In this document: piece by piece, positions 9,480 to 17,457 of the stretch
How positions within the stretch are numbered: the stretch's first letter is position 1
Layout: every line of letters begins with the position of its first letter
Assembly (NCBI RefSeq): GCF_024345795.1
Contig: NZ_JAGQBU010000019.1
Span: 1 to 55,856, forward strand
Reading direction: 5' to 3'
DNA: 55,856 nt
From: Synechococcus sp. J7-Johnson
Lineage (GTDB): Bacteria; Cyanobacteriota; Cyanobacteriia; PCC-6307; Cyanobiaceae
Position numbers and translations under genes: made by a program
The notes under the pieces: model-generated
Databases searched by the model: none
What the model was told of the DNA's origin: nothing
What the model saw: the letters and a program-made list of their open reading frames with translations, nothing else

Positions 9480-10781
9480 ATGACACTGACCGTCGTACCG
9501 ACACCAATCTCCATCGTTGCCCCTCAGTTGGAGATCACGGGTGGACGACGGTTGTCCGGTGAGGTTCGGGTCAGCGGAGCCAAGAACTCCGCCCTGGTGC
9601 TGATGGCGGCCTGCCTGCTCAGTCGCGACACCCTGCGGCTGACCAACGTGCCCCCCCTGACCGACATCGCCGGGATGGGCGAGATCCTCACCGCGCTGGG
9701 TGTGCGCGTCAGACGTGGCCCGGACTGGGTTGAGCTCGACGCCAGCCACCTGAGCCAATCGACTCCCCCCTACGAGCTGGTCAACAGCCTGCGGGCGAGC
9801 TTCTTCTGCATCGGCCCCCTGCTTGCCCGGCTGGGCATGGCCAAGGTGCCCCTTCCAGGCGGCTGCAAGATCGGCTCCAGGCCCGTGATCGAGCATGTCA
9901 AGGGCCTCAAGACCCTCGGCGCCCAGGTGAGCATCGAGCATGGTGTGGTCTCGGCCGCTGTGCCGGGCCGCAGCCAAAGGCTCACCGGTGGACGTATCCA
10001 CCTCGAATGCCCCAGCGTCGGCGCCACCGAAACCCTGATGATGGCGGCCGCCCTGGCGGATGGCGAAACCGTTATCGAGAACGCCGCCCTCGAGCCTGAG
10101 GTGGTTGATCTGGCCGGTATGCTCAACGCCATGGGCGGAAGAGTCAGGGGTGCCGGCACCCCCACGATCGTCATTGATGGCGTCGAGCGGATGCACGGCG
10201 CCGATTACGCCGTGATCCCCGACCGCATCGAAGCCGGCACCTTCCTGTTGGCCGCCGCCATCACCCGCTCTGCCCTGCGCGTCACCCCGGTGATTCCCGA
10301 TCACCTCGGTGCCGTGCTCACCAAGCTGGTTGATGCGGGCTGCGAGCTGATTCCCGACGGCGAAGGAATGACCCTGCGCGTCTCACACGTCCAGGCCGTG
10401 GACCTGCGCACCCAACCCTTCCCAGGCTTCCCCACCGATCTGCAGGCCCCGTTCATGAGCGTGCTGGCCACCGCCCAGGGCACCAGCATGGTTGTGGAGA
10501 ACATCTTCGAGAACCGCCTTCAGCACGTTGCTGAGCTGCAGCGGATGGGCGCCGACATCCGCATGCAAGGCAACACTGCCCTGGTGGAGGGAGTGGCCCG
10601 CCTCAGCGGCGCTCCCGTACAGGGCACTGATCTGCGCGCCTCGGCCGCCATGGTGCTGGCCGGCCTGGCCGCTGATGGCATCACCACCGTTCAGGGCCTG
10701 GAGTTCCTCGATCGGGGCTACGCCGATTTCGAAGGCAAGCTCAACGCGGTCGGTGCCTCGATCCGGCGCCTGGAGCCTTGA
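9480..10781 (+). CDS. murA: UDP-GlcNAc 1-carboxyvinyltransferase
   Basis: Catalyses the first committed step of peptidoglycan synthesis, transfer of enolpyruvate from PEP to UDP-GlcNAc (the fosfomycin target). About 433 aa from the ATG at 9480; an upstream in-frame start at 9438 adds a non-conserved tail. Motifs are [20 protein letters not shown] (KN pair for substrate), [12 protein letters not shown] (catalytic loop Cys retained) and [14 protein letters not shown]. The C-terminal [16 protein letters not shown] region is normal. It is flanked by two oppositely oriented tRNA-Leu genes. Confidence 0.97.
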   Translation: MTLTVVPTPISIVAPQLEITGGRRLSGEVRVSGAKNSALVLMAACLLSRDTLRLTNVPPLTDIAGMGEILTALGVRVRRGPDWVELDASHLSQSTPPYELVNSLRASFFCIGPLLARLGMAKVPLPGGCKIGSRPVIEHVKGLKTLGAQVSIEHGVVSAAVPGRSQRLTGGRIHLECPSVGATETLMMAAALADGETVIENAALEPEVVDLAGMLNAMGGRVRGAGTPTIVIDGVERMHGADYAVIPDRIEAGTFLLAAAITRSALRVTPVIPDHLGAVLTKLVDAGCELIPDGEGMTLRVSHVQAVDLRTQPFPGFPTDLQAPFMSVLATAQGTSMVVENIFENRLQHVAELQRMGADIRMQGNTALVEGVARLSGAPVQGTDLRASAAMVLAGLAADGITTVQGLEFLDRGYADFEGKLNAVGASIRRLEP

Positions 10782-10813
10782 GCCTCTTCCTGCCCAAGTA
10801 AGCTGACTCCCGC

Positions 10814-10895
10814 GGGAGCGTGCCGGAATTGGTAGACGGACTCGACTCAAAATCGAGCGCCCTCGGGCATGTGGGTTCAAGTCCCACCGCTCCCA
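10814..10895 (+). tRNA. tRNA-Leu (anticodon CAA)
   Basis: Acceptor GGGAGCG (10814-10820) pairs with CGCTCCC (10888-10894), discriminator A at 10895. Anticodon stem CTCGA/TCGAG holds the loop CTCAAAA, giving CAA. The type-II variable arm GCCCTCGGGC is present and the T-arm is GTGGGTTCAAGTCCCAC. CCA is not encoded. The gene lies 32 bp after murA and just before argD. Confidence 0.95.
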
Positions 10896-10975
10896 TCAAC
10901 CTGCCTCGGGCCAGCCAGCCTGCCGCTGAGTCACAGAGTCCGCTGACGGTGTCCCACACCTCGCTTTCAGCGGTG

Positions 10976-12181
10976 ATGGACACCTACGCCCGGCTGCCCC
11001 TGGAGCTTGTCAAAGGCCGGGGGGTGTGGGTGCGCGACCGGCAGGGGCGCCGTTACCTCGACTGTGTAGCCGGGATTGCCACTTGCACTCTCGGCCACAG
11101 CGATGGGGTGATGCGCCGGGCTCTGAGCAAACAACTGGGCCGACTTCAGCACGTTTCCAACCTCTACCGGATTCCCGAGCAGGAGGAACTAGCCCGCTGG
11201 ATCGTGGGGCGCAGCTGCGCAGATCGTGTCTTCTTCTGCAATTCCGGCGCCGAAGCCAACGAAGCAGCCATCAAGCTGGCCCGTAAGCACGGCCATCAGG
11301 TCCGCGGAATCGAGCGCCCGCTGATCCTCACGGCCCAGGCCAGTTTTCATGGCCGCACCCTCGCCACCGTGAGTGCCACCGGCCAGCCCAAGTACCACCA
11401 GGGCTTCGAGCCGATGGTGGAGGGCTTTCACTTCTTCCCCTACAACGACACCTCCGCTTTTGAAGCGCTGCTGAGCCGCAGCGAAGCCGACGGTCCCCGC
11501 GTGGCGGCCGTGATGCTGGAGCCCCTGCAGGGAGAAGGGGGCGTCAACCCCGGTGATCCGGCCTTCTTCCAGCGAGTGCGTCAGCTCTGCGACCAGCACC
11601 GCATCCTGCTGATCTTCGATGAGGTGCAGATCGGCATGGGCCGCAGCGGTTGCCTCTGGGGTTACGAAAAGCTGGGCGTCGAGCCTGATGCCTTCACCAC
11701 GGCCAAGGGACTGGGCGGGGGCTTCCCGATCGGCGCCCTGGCCGTGAAGCAGGCCTTCGATCACTTCCGTCCCGGCGACCACGCCAGCACCTTCGGGGGC
11801 AACCCCATGGCCTGCCGTGCCGCCCTCACCGTGGCCCAGGAGCTGGAGAGGCGACTGCTGGTGCCCCACGTGCAGCGGATGGGCGAGCTGCTGCAGCAGT
11901 TGCTGGCTGAGCTGGTGAGCCGCCACCCCCAGCTCCTGGAGGGGGTGCGTGGCTGGGGCCTGCTCCAGGGACTGGTGTTGCGCCCGGATGCGCCCACCGC
12001 TCCCCAGATCGTGCTGTCGGCGATCGAGAAGGGTTTGCTGGTGGTGCCCGCCGGTCCAAGGGTGGTGCGGCTGGTGCCACCCCTGGTGATCAAGCCCCGC
12101 CAGCTTCGCCAGGCCGTGGCGCTGCTGGAGCAGTCCCTGCTATCGATCCTTGGGGAGCCATCGATTCATTCGCCGACCTGA
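10976..12181 (+). CDS. argD: Acetylornithine aminotransferase
   Basis: A 401-aa class-III PLP aminotransferase of arginine synthesis. Visible features are FCNSGAEANEAAIKLAR (88-103), SFHGRTLATVSATGQ, IFDEVQIGMGR (Asp215 holding the PLP pyridine N), TTAKGLGGGFPIGA (Lys244 Schiff base) and STFGGNPMACRAAL. The frame is open back into the tRNA, so the first codons are uncertain: ATG 10976 fits the family, GTG 10949 is the alternative. The 3' end overlaps the probable N-terminal coding part of folC. A succinyl- or GABA-aminotransferase role cannot be ruled out by motifs alone. Confidence 0.92.
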   Translation: MDTYARLPLELVKGRGVWVRDRQGRRYLDCVAGIATCTLGHSDGVMRRALSKQLGRLQHVSNLYRIPEQEELARWIVGRSCADRVFFCNSGAEANEAAIKLARKHGHQVRGIERPLILTAQASFHGRTLATVSATGQPKYHQGFEPMVEGFHFFPYNDTSAFEALLSRSEADGPRVAAVMLEPLQGEGGVNPGDPAFFQRVRQLCDQHRILLIFDEVQIGMGRSGCLWGYEKLGVEPDAFTTAKGLGGGFPIGALAVKQAFDHFRPGDHASTFGGNPMACRAALTVAQELERRLLVPHVQRMGELLQQLLAELVSRHPQLLEGVRGWGLLQGLVLRPDAPTAPQIVLSAIEKGLLVVPAGPRVVRLVPPLVIKPRQLRQAVALLEQSLLSILGEPSIHSPT

Positions 12182-12225
12182 TCGAGCCGTTCAGCCGGCG
12201 TGGCGTTGATCTGGGCCTGGAGCGT

Positions 12226-13404
12226 ATGCGCAGCGCCCTGGCGGAACTGGGCCATCCCGAGCGCCGCTTCGCGGCGGTGCAGGTGGCGGGCACCAACGGC
12301 AAGGGATCGATCTGCACCTTGGTGCACTCGGCCCTGCTGGCCAGTGGCCTGCGCGCCGGGCTTTACACCTCTCCCCACCTGGTGAGCTGGTGTGAGCGGA
12401 TCCGGTTGGGAGACCAACCGATCGCTGCCCCAGAGCTGCGCAGGCTGCTGAGCGATCTGCAGCCCCTGGCCCGCCGCTACGATCTCACTCCCTTCGAGCT
12501 GGTGACCCTGGCGGCCTTCCAGGCCTTCGCCGACGCCGGCCTCGATCTGGTGGTGCTGGAAGTGGGCCTGGGGGGAAGGCTGGATGCCACCACCGTCCAT
12601 CCCGAGCGCCCGGTGCTGGGATTCGCCGCGATCGGCATGGACCATGCGGAGGTGCTCGGCTCCACCATCGCGGCCATCGCAGCGGAGAAAGCGGGGATCC
12701 TGAGCCCGGGCAGCCTGGCAGTGAGCGGCCCCCAGGAGCCAGAGGCCGCTTACGTGCTGCGCCGGCGCGCCGTTGAAAGCGGCAGCACCTTGCTCTGGGT
12801 CGACCCGCTCAGCACGAACGGAGGGGATCTGGTGGCCGGCCACCTGCGCTGGCGCAGTGGTCTGCCCGGCCTGGTCCAGCGCCACAACGCAGCCGTGGCC
12901 CTCGGCCTGGTGCGTGCCCTGCGCCAGCAGGGCTGGAGAATCCCCGATCAGGCGATCGTTGAGGGGTTCGAAAACGCCCGCTGGCCGGCACGGCTGCAAC
13001 CGGTGCTCTGGCAGGGGCAGCCCCTGTTGCTGGATGGTGCCCACAACCTGCCGGCGATCCAGGCACTGCGGCAGGAACTGGATCAGGTCGAGACCGCCGG
13101 GCAACGACGCTGCTGGGTGCTGGGGGTGCTGGCCAACAAGCCGGCGCCGGCGATGGTCCGGGCCCTGCTGGCCCCATCCGATCGGGCCTGGCTGGTACCG
13201 GTGCCTGATCATCCCTGCTGGAGCCTGGAGGCGCTGCTGTCAGCGGCACCCGAGCTGAGCGGACGCCTGGAGGCGAGCGCCTCGCTTACTGAGGCACTCG
13301 GCGCCGCCACAGCCAGTGCCGGCGGACAGACGGTGGTCGTGGCGGGATCGCTTTACCTGATCGGTGCCCTGATCCGTTCAGGCAGCCTCCAGGAATCGGG
13401 GTGA
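12226..13404 (+). CDS. folC: Folylpolyglutamate/dihydrofolate synthase
   Basis: Mur-ligase-like enzyme adding Glu to folates. It has the ATP loop VQVAGTNGKGSIC (18-30 from Met12226), YTSPHLVSWCERI, EVGLGGRLDATT, GMDHAEVLG and the LLLDGAHNLPAI domain junction. The first ATG (12226) is probably not the true start: the frame upstream (SFADLIEPFSRRGVDLGLER, codons from about 12166) looks like the normal N-terminal helix of FolC, yet contains no ATG, GTG or TTG back into argD. A non-standard start (ATC near 12163 or CTG 12178) is possible. The stop overlaps a GTG start of the next gene. Confidence 0.93.
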   Translation: MRSALAELGHPERRFAAVQVAGTNGKGSICTLVHSALLASGLRAGLYTSPHLVSWCERIRLGDQPIAAPELRRLLSDLQPLARRYDLTPFELVTLAAFQAFADAGLDLVVLEVGLGGRLDATTVHPERPVLGFAAIGMDHAEVLGSTIAAIAAEKAGILSPGSLAVSGPQEPEAAYVLRRRAVESGSTLLWVDPLSTNGGDLVAGHLRWRSGLPGLVQRHNAAVALGLVRALRQQGWRIPDQAIVEGFENARWPARLQPVLWQGQPLLLDGAHNLPAIQALRQELDQVETAGQRRCWVLGVLANKPAPAMVRALLAPSDRAWLVPVPDHPCWSLEALLSAAPELSGRLEASASLTEALGAATASAGGQTVVVAGSLYLIGALIRSGSLQESG

Positions 13405-13442
13405 TCCAGGAGAGAGTGGAGAGAGCACCCCGCAGCAGCGTC

Positions 13443-14072
13443 ATGACCCCTGCCACGCGCCTGATTCAGCCCCGGGGGATACACGACCAGCACCACCACC
13501 AAATCCAGCACCGACGCCACCAACGTGGCTGGCCTGGGGCTCTTACTCTTGTGGCTCTGGCCCTGCTGGCGACCTCACTGCTGGGCGGTCCCTGGATTTC
13601 TGCCGCCCTCGCTCTCGAGTCCAGCGGCGGAATGGGGGGAGTGCAGGATCTTGCCCTGGTTCAGGAGCGGGTCGATTACACCCTCACCAATCAGGACGGC
13701 AAGGATTTCAGCGGGCAGCAGCTGGCCAACAGCTCCTTCGCCGGGGTGACGGCCCGGGATGCCGATTTCAGTGGCGCGGATCTGCATGGGTCGATCCTCA
13801 CCCAGGCCTCCTTTCTGCGCTCCGATTTCAGCGGCGCCGACCTCTCCGATGCCCTGATGGACCGGGCTGACTTCAGCGGCACCGACCTGAGCGGAGCCCT
13901 GCTGCGGGGCGTGATCGCCGCCGGCAGCAGCTTCAGCGATGCCGTGATCGATGACGCCGACTTCAGCGACGCCCTGCTTGATCGCTCCGATCAGCGCGTC
14001 CTCTGCCGCCGGGCCCAGGGCACCAATCCCACCACGGGAGTCAGCACCCGCCTGAGCCTCGACTGCCCGTAG
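13443..14072 (+). CDS. Exported pentapeptide-repeat protein
   Basis: About 209 aa. A His/Gln/Arg-rich N-terminus precedes a hydrophobic signal segment (ALTLVALALLATSLLGG), suggesting export to the lumen or periplasm. The body has consecutive A(D/N)LXX-type pentapeptides: DADFSGADLHGSILTQASFL, RSDFSGADLSDALMDRADFS, then GTDLSGALLRG and further units, forming a short right-handed beta-helix. Two C-terminal Cys residues (VLCRRAQG and SLDCP) could form a disulfide, as in thylakoid-lumen pentapeptide proteins (family knowledge). A GTG at 13401 overlapping the folC stop is an alternative start. Confidence 0.8.
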   Translation: MTPATRLIQPRGIHDQHHHQIQHRRHQRGWPGALTLVALALLATSLLGGPWISAALALESSGGMGGVQDLALVQERVDYTLTNQDGKDFSGQQLANSSFAGVTARDADFSGADLHGSILTQASFLRSDFSGADLSDALMDRADFSGTDLSGALLRGVIAAGSSFSDAVIDDADFSDALLDRSDQRVLCRRAQGTNPTTGVSTRLSLDCP

Positions 14073-14077
14073 GCCAT

Positions 14078-15658
14078 TCAGCGTTCGCTCCAGCCCCGCA
14101 ACTTGCCGGGGTTGAGCAGACCCGCCGGGTCATAGGTGTGTTTGGCCGCCACCTGGTCGGCGTCGATCACCCCCAGACCCCCGTCCTCCACCGTGAACAC
14201 GTGGGGGTTGAACAGCAAGGCCCCCTGCTGCCGCGCCTGCTCCATCAGCTCCAGCAGCGCCTCGGGGCCGCGCCAGCGCACCAGAGGCAGGGCTGCAAGC
14301 CGCTGGCAGCCCTGCTGGCGGACGGCTTCAAGATGCCAGAGCAGATCATCCCCCCAGCGTTGCTTGAGGGCTTCGAGCGCCGGGGCCTCCGGTTGGGGGA
14401 GGAGCATCTGCAGGTAGGTCCAGCCGGGGTCATGGGCCCGCATGTGCAGGGTGGTGTGGTTCCAGCAGAGTTCCCGCAGGGGCACGCCGCGGCATCCCCG
14501 CTCCGGCGCCTGCCAGACCAGCCGTCCGCCCATCGCCCCAAGCAGCGGCTCCAGCGCCGGCAGGGCATCGGCTGCAGCCAGCAGCAGCAGGCGATGGCCA
14601 TGGCCCCCCGGGCAGGGCAGATTTCTCGCTACCGCCGCTTCCAGCAGGCAGAGGCCGTTCAGGAGCAGGGCCGTGGCGGGCAGGGCGCCGATCGCCGCGA
14701 CCGCTTCCGTCCAGCTGCTGAAGTCGACCACCAGCTGCTGCCAGGGCACCGCCGCTGCCGTGGCCACGGTCACCGCTGTGAGGATTCCGTTGCTGCCGTA
14801 GGCATGGTTGAGGGGGGCACTGGCGCTGGCATCGAGCTGCAGCAACCTGGGCTCCGGCTCCACCGTGACCACCTCCAGGCCCAGCAGATTGCCGGGGTCG
14901 CGCAGGAAGCCCCAGCGCACCGAGCCGATGCCGCCTGAACCTCCGGCGATGAACCCTCCCAGGCTGGCGCTGCGGCGGGTGCTGGGTGTGAGGCGCAACT
15001 CCCGCCCATGGGGGGCGAGCTGCTGCTCCAGGTCGGCCAGCAGGCAGCCCGCCTCCGCGGTCAGCACCCCACTGAGGGAATCCAGCTGCCGCACCCGGTT
15101 GAGGCCGCTGAGGTCGAGCACCACCCCCCCGGCCAGGGGGACGCACTGGCCGTAGTTGCCGGTGCCGCTTCCCCTCAGCGTGATCGGCACCCCATGACGG
15201 GCGCAGGCTCCTGCCACCAGCTGCACCTGCTCGGTGCTGCTGGCCTTGACCACCAGTTGGGCCAGCCTGTCCTGCAGCAGGGGCGTCAGCACCGGGGAGT
15301 AGCTGGAGAAATCCCGGGAGAGCCGCTCCAGCTCAGACCCGGAGCGAATCATCACCAGACCCTTGCCGGCTTCCCCGGCAGAGGCGGCGGCTGCGGAACT
15401 CAGCTCGGCCACCAGAGCCTCGAGCTGTGCTTGCGTAGGCGGCGCAGGGAGATCGTCTGGCAGCTGGGTGGCAATGGCCAGGGCAGGTGGCCTGGTGACA
15501 GGATCGAGGGGCAAAGCAACCGAAGCGGCGAACGGCAGGCAGGGGGCCTCACCTCCATCCGGTCTACTCAGCCCCGCTGGGCATAGCCGCGGCCATCGCC
15601 TCCAGCCATCATCTCCAGTTGTGCTGCCAGCTGCGGCGGCGCCGGAGCAGGCAGCCAC
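14078..15658 (-). CDS. FAD-linked oxidase (GlcD-like, PCMH FAD-binding)
   Basis: Up to 526 aa. The PCMH-type FAD-binding domain is clear: LVVKASSTEQVQLVAGACA, HGVPITLRGSGTGNYGQCVP (flavin loop), TAEAGCLLADLEQQL, LRLTPSTRRSASLGGFIAGG and GSVRWGFLRDPGNLLG. The C-terminal cap ends in ADQVAAKHTYDPAGLLNPGK, typical of glycolate/D-lactate oxidase relatives. The substrate is unknown. The start is uncertain: GTG 15658 would overlap the upstream amidohydrolase by 91 bp, and the first ~45 residues look unlike a folded domain; TTG 15514 is an alternative. It converges on the pentapeptide gene. Confidence 0.82.
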   Translation of the reverse strand: MAACSGAAAAGSTTGDDGWRRWPRLCPAGLSRPDGGEAPCLPFAASVALPLDPVTRPPALAIATQLPDDLPAPPTQAQLEALVAELSSAAAASAGEAGKGLVMIRSGSELERLSRDFSSYSPVLTPLLQDRLAQLVVKASSTEQVQLVAGACARHGVPITLRGSGTGNYGQCVPLAGGVVLDLSGLNRVRQLDSLSGVLTAEAGCLLADLEQQLAPHGRELRLTPSTRRSASLGGFIAGGSGGIGSVRWGFLRDPGNLLGLEVVTVEPEPRLLQLDASASAPLNHAYGSNGILTAVTVATAAAVPWQQLVVDFSSWTEAVAAIGALPATALLLNGLCLLEAAVARNLPCPGGHGHRLLLLAAADALPALEPLLGAMGGRLVWQAPERGCRGVPLRELCWNHTTLHMRAHDPGWTYLQMLLPQPEAPALEALKQRWGDDLLWHLEAVRQQGCQRLAALPLVRWRGPEALLELMEQARQQGALLFNPHVFTVEDGGLGVIDADQVAAKHTYDPAGLLNPGKLRGWSER

Positions 15659-16899
15659 TGGCCAGCGCGCAGCACCCGCCGCTGGGGAGAGCGGGCCAGC
15701 AGCTCACTCCAGCTGCCGGCGGCGATCACCACCAGATCAGCGGGTGCCCCGGGGCGCAGCACCCCGTCCCACTCCAGACCCATCAACCGGGAGGCGGAGG
15801 TGGTGAACGGGGCCAGCCCCTGCCTCTGCCAGGGAGCCAGATGGGCCGCCGGCAGGCAGAAGCGCAGCAGCTCCAGTGGATCGAAATCCCCGCCCGGATG
15901 CCAGGGATCCTGAACGTTGTCGCCCCCCACCGCCACCGTGACGCCGGCGCGCTGCAGCTGGCGGATCGGGGCCAGGGGCCGGGTGGCCGGGGTGTCTTCA
16001 GCGTGATGTCCCAGCAGCCAGAGGTTGGTGGGGGGCAGGGCCACCACCGAAAGGGACGCGTCCGCCATTGCCTCGGCGAGCCGGTTCAGGCGCGGTGCCC
16101 TCAACTGCGACATCGAGCAGCTGTGGCTGCAGGTGACCGGCACGCCGATGCGGTGCCGTCGCACCAGCCTGGCCACCAGGGCCACTCCCGCCCCGCCCCC
16201 CTCGCCGCTTTCATCGACGTGCAGATCCACCGGAGCTCCCAGGCTGTCGGCCAGCTGGAGCAGGGCCAGCAGCCCTTCGCCATCGGCACCGCTGGGGGCC
16301 AGGGGGGCGCCCAGCACACCGCCCAGCAGCACCGATCCCTGCGGGCCGCGGCTGACGAGCCGGCGGGCCAGGGCGCCTCCCGCGGCCGTGCCCCAGTGCT
16401 GCACAGGCACCAGAGCCACCAGCTGCAGCGCCAGCCGTGGCGCCCAGCGGCGTTGCAGCTGCAGCAATCCCTCCCATCCCGGCTCGGCACCGGGACCGAG
16501 GCTGTCGATGTGGCTGCGCACGGCTCTCAGGCCGTAGCGCCACGCCCGCTCCAGGGCTCGCTCACCCCGCTCCAACACCTGCTCGAGGTTGCGTTCCTGG
16601 TGCTCGGCCAGATTTGCCGCCAGAGCCCCTTGCATCGTGCCCGCCGGGTTCGGGTGCCGCTCCCAGCTGAACGCCTTGTCGAGGTGGGCATGGGGCTCCA
16701 CCAGGGGGGTCAGTGCCAGCGGCAACTGCTCCCCATTAGCGCGTAGATGGCTCTCGATCGCCGTGATCCGCCCGTGCTGGTGGATCAGACGCACGGCCAC
16801 CAGACCAGCCGCATCCGCCGGGGGCAGATCATGGCGCTGGGGATCGATCAGGGCACGCGGCAGCAGCAGTGGCGGCAGCGACTCAACCGCGCTCACCAC
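15568..16899 (-). CDS. Amidohydrolase, cytosine-deaminase-like
   Basis: A 443-aa metal-dependent hydrolase of the CodA/AtzB-like branch. Metal ligands and signatures are PLVEPHAHLDKAFSW (HxH), VRSHIDSLGPG, VDLHVDESGEGGG, VTCSHSCSM and VAVGGDNVQDPWHPGGDFD, closely paralleling E. coli cytosine deaminase (GHDDVFDPWYP at the last site). The reaction is probably deamination of a pyrimidine or related ring; the actual substrate is not deducible. The 3' end overlaps the FAD oxidase frame, and the start overlaps the DUF4359-like gene by 7 bp, so the three genes look like one leftward operon. Confidence 0.85.
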   Translation of the reverse strand: MVSAVESLPPLLLPRALIDPQRHDLPPADAAGLVAVRLIHQHGRITAIESHLRANGEQLPLALTPLVEPHAHLDKAFSWERHPNPAGTMQGALAANLAEHQERNLEQVLERGERALERAWRYGLRAVRSHIDSLGPGAEPGWEGLLQLQRRWAPRLALQLVALVPVQHWGTAAGGALARRLVSRGPQGSVLLGGVLGAPLAPSGADGEGLLALLQLADSLGAPVDLHVDESGEGGGAGVALVARLVRRHRIGVPVTCSHSCSMSQLRAPRLNRLAEAMADASLSVVALPPTNLWLLGHHAEDTPATRPLAPIRQLQRAGVTVAVGGDNVQDPWHPGGDFDPLELLRFCLPAAHLAPWQRQGLAPFTTSASRLMGLEWDGVLRPGAPADLVVIAAGSWSELLARSPQRRVLRAGQWLPAPAPPQLAAQLEMMAGGDGRGYAQRG

Positions 16900-17342
16900 G
16901 GCCCACGATCGGCTGAGGCGCTCTCTGGGTCGTTGTCGCTGGAGGTGTCCAGGATCTTCAAGCGCCCGGCGGCCGCCACCGTGAGCACGCGATAAAGAGG
17001 GAGCTCGAGAAACGGCAGCACCGAAGGGCCTCCGATCTGGGTGCGGTAGAGGCTGAACAATCCGAAGTTCTGCCGCCGGGTGCTGCGCCGGGCCAGGTCA
17101 CCGAGCACCTTGTGCTGACTGCGAATCAACTCAGGACAGTTCTGGATCGCCAGCTTGAGGGGCATCGGCAGGCGATTGACGCATACCTCCTCCACCGCCA
17201 GTTCAGCCAGCTGGTCACCCGCGAAGCTCTCGAACTCATCCAGACCGGGATTGGTGAAGACCAGGGCAACCCCGCTTACCCCTCCCGCCACGGCCAGAGC
17301 GGTACACCAGCGGGCAAGGCGAACTGAGGAGGCGGGCCGCAA
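16893..17342 (-). CDS. DUF4359-like exported/anchored protein
   Basis: A 149-aa protein with one N-terminal hydrophobic segment (WCTALAVAGGVSGVALVF), then TNPGLDEFESFAGDQLAEL and two conserved Cys (EEVCVNR, IQNCPEL). This arrangement matches my memory of the cyanobacterial DUF4359 family, whose function is unknown. The body ends with QNFGLFSLYRTQIG and a hydrophobic C-terminal patch. It is first of the leftward three-gene group with the amidohydrolase and FAD oxidase, and divergent from tRNA-His. Confidence 0.65.
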   Translation of the reverse strand: MRPASSVRLARWCTALAVAGGVSGVALVFTNPGLDEFESFAGDQLAELAVEEVCVNRLPMPLKLAIQNCPELIRSQHKVLGDLARRSTRRQNFGLFSLYRTQIGGPSVLPFLELPLYRVLTVAAAGRLKILDTSSDNDPESASADRGPW

Positions 17343-17384
17343 GGCGAGGGTGCAAGGCTGCTTGATACATTGGCAAAGACCACG

Positions 17385-17457
17385 GCGGGCGTCGCCAAGT
17401 GGTTAAGGCAGCGGCTTGTGGTGCCGCCATCCGGGGGTTCGAATCCCCTCGCTCGCC
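17385..17457 (+). tRNA. tRNA-His (anticodon GTG)
   Basis: Acceptor GCGGGCG (17385-17391) pairs with CGCTCGC (17450-17456). The loop TTGTGGT gives anticodon GTG. The hallmark extra G(-1) is encoded at 17384 opposite C73 (17457). T-arm is GGGGGTTCGAATCCCCT. It is followed by a strong hairpin (17465-17492). The antisense strand of 17403-17457 encodes the last residues of dgcN. Confidence 0.96.

Noticed and set aside
9390-10304. 304-aa open frame on the minus strand
   Set aside because: Antisense to murA; shadow composition.
12166-13212. 348-aa open frame on the minus strand
   Set aside because: Antisense shadow of folC in GC-rich DNA, with low-complexity Gln/Pro/His-type composition and no family motif.
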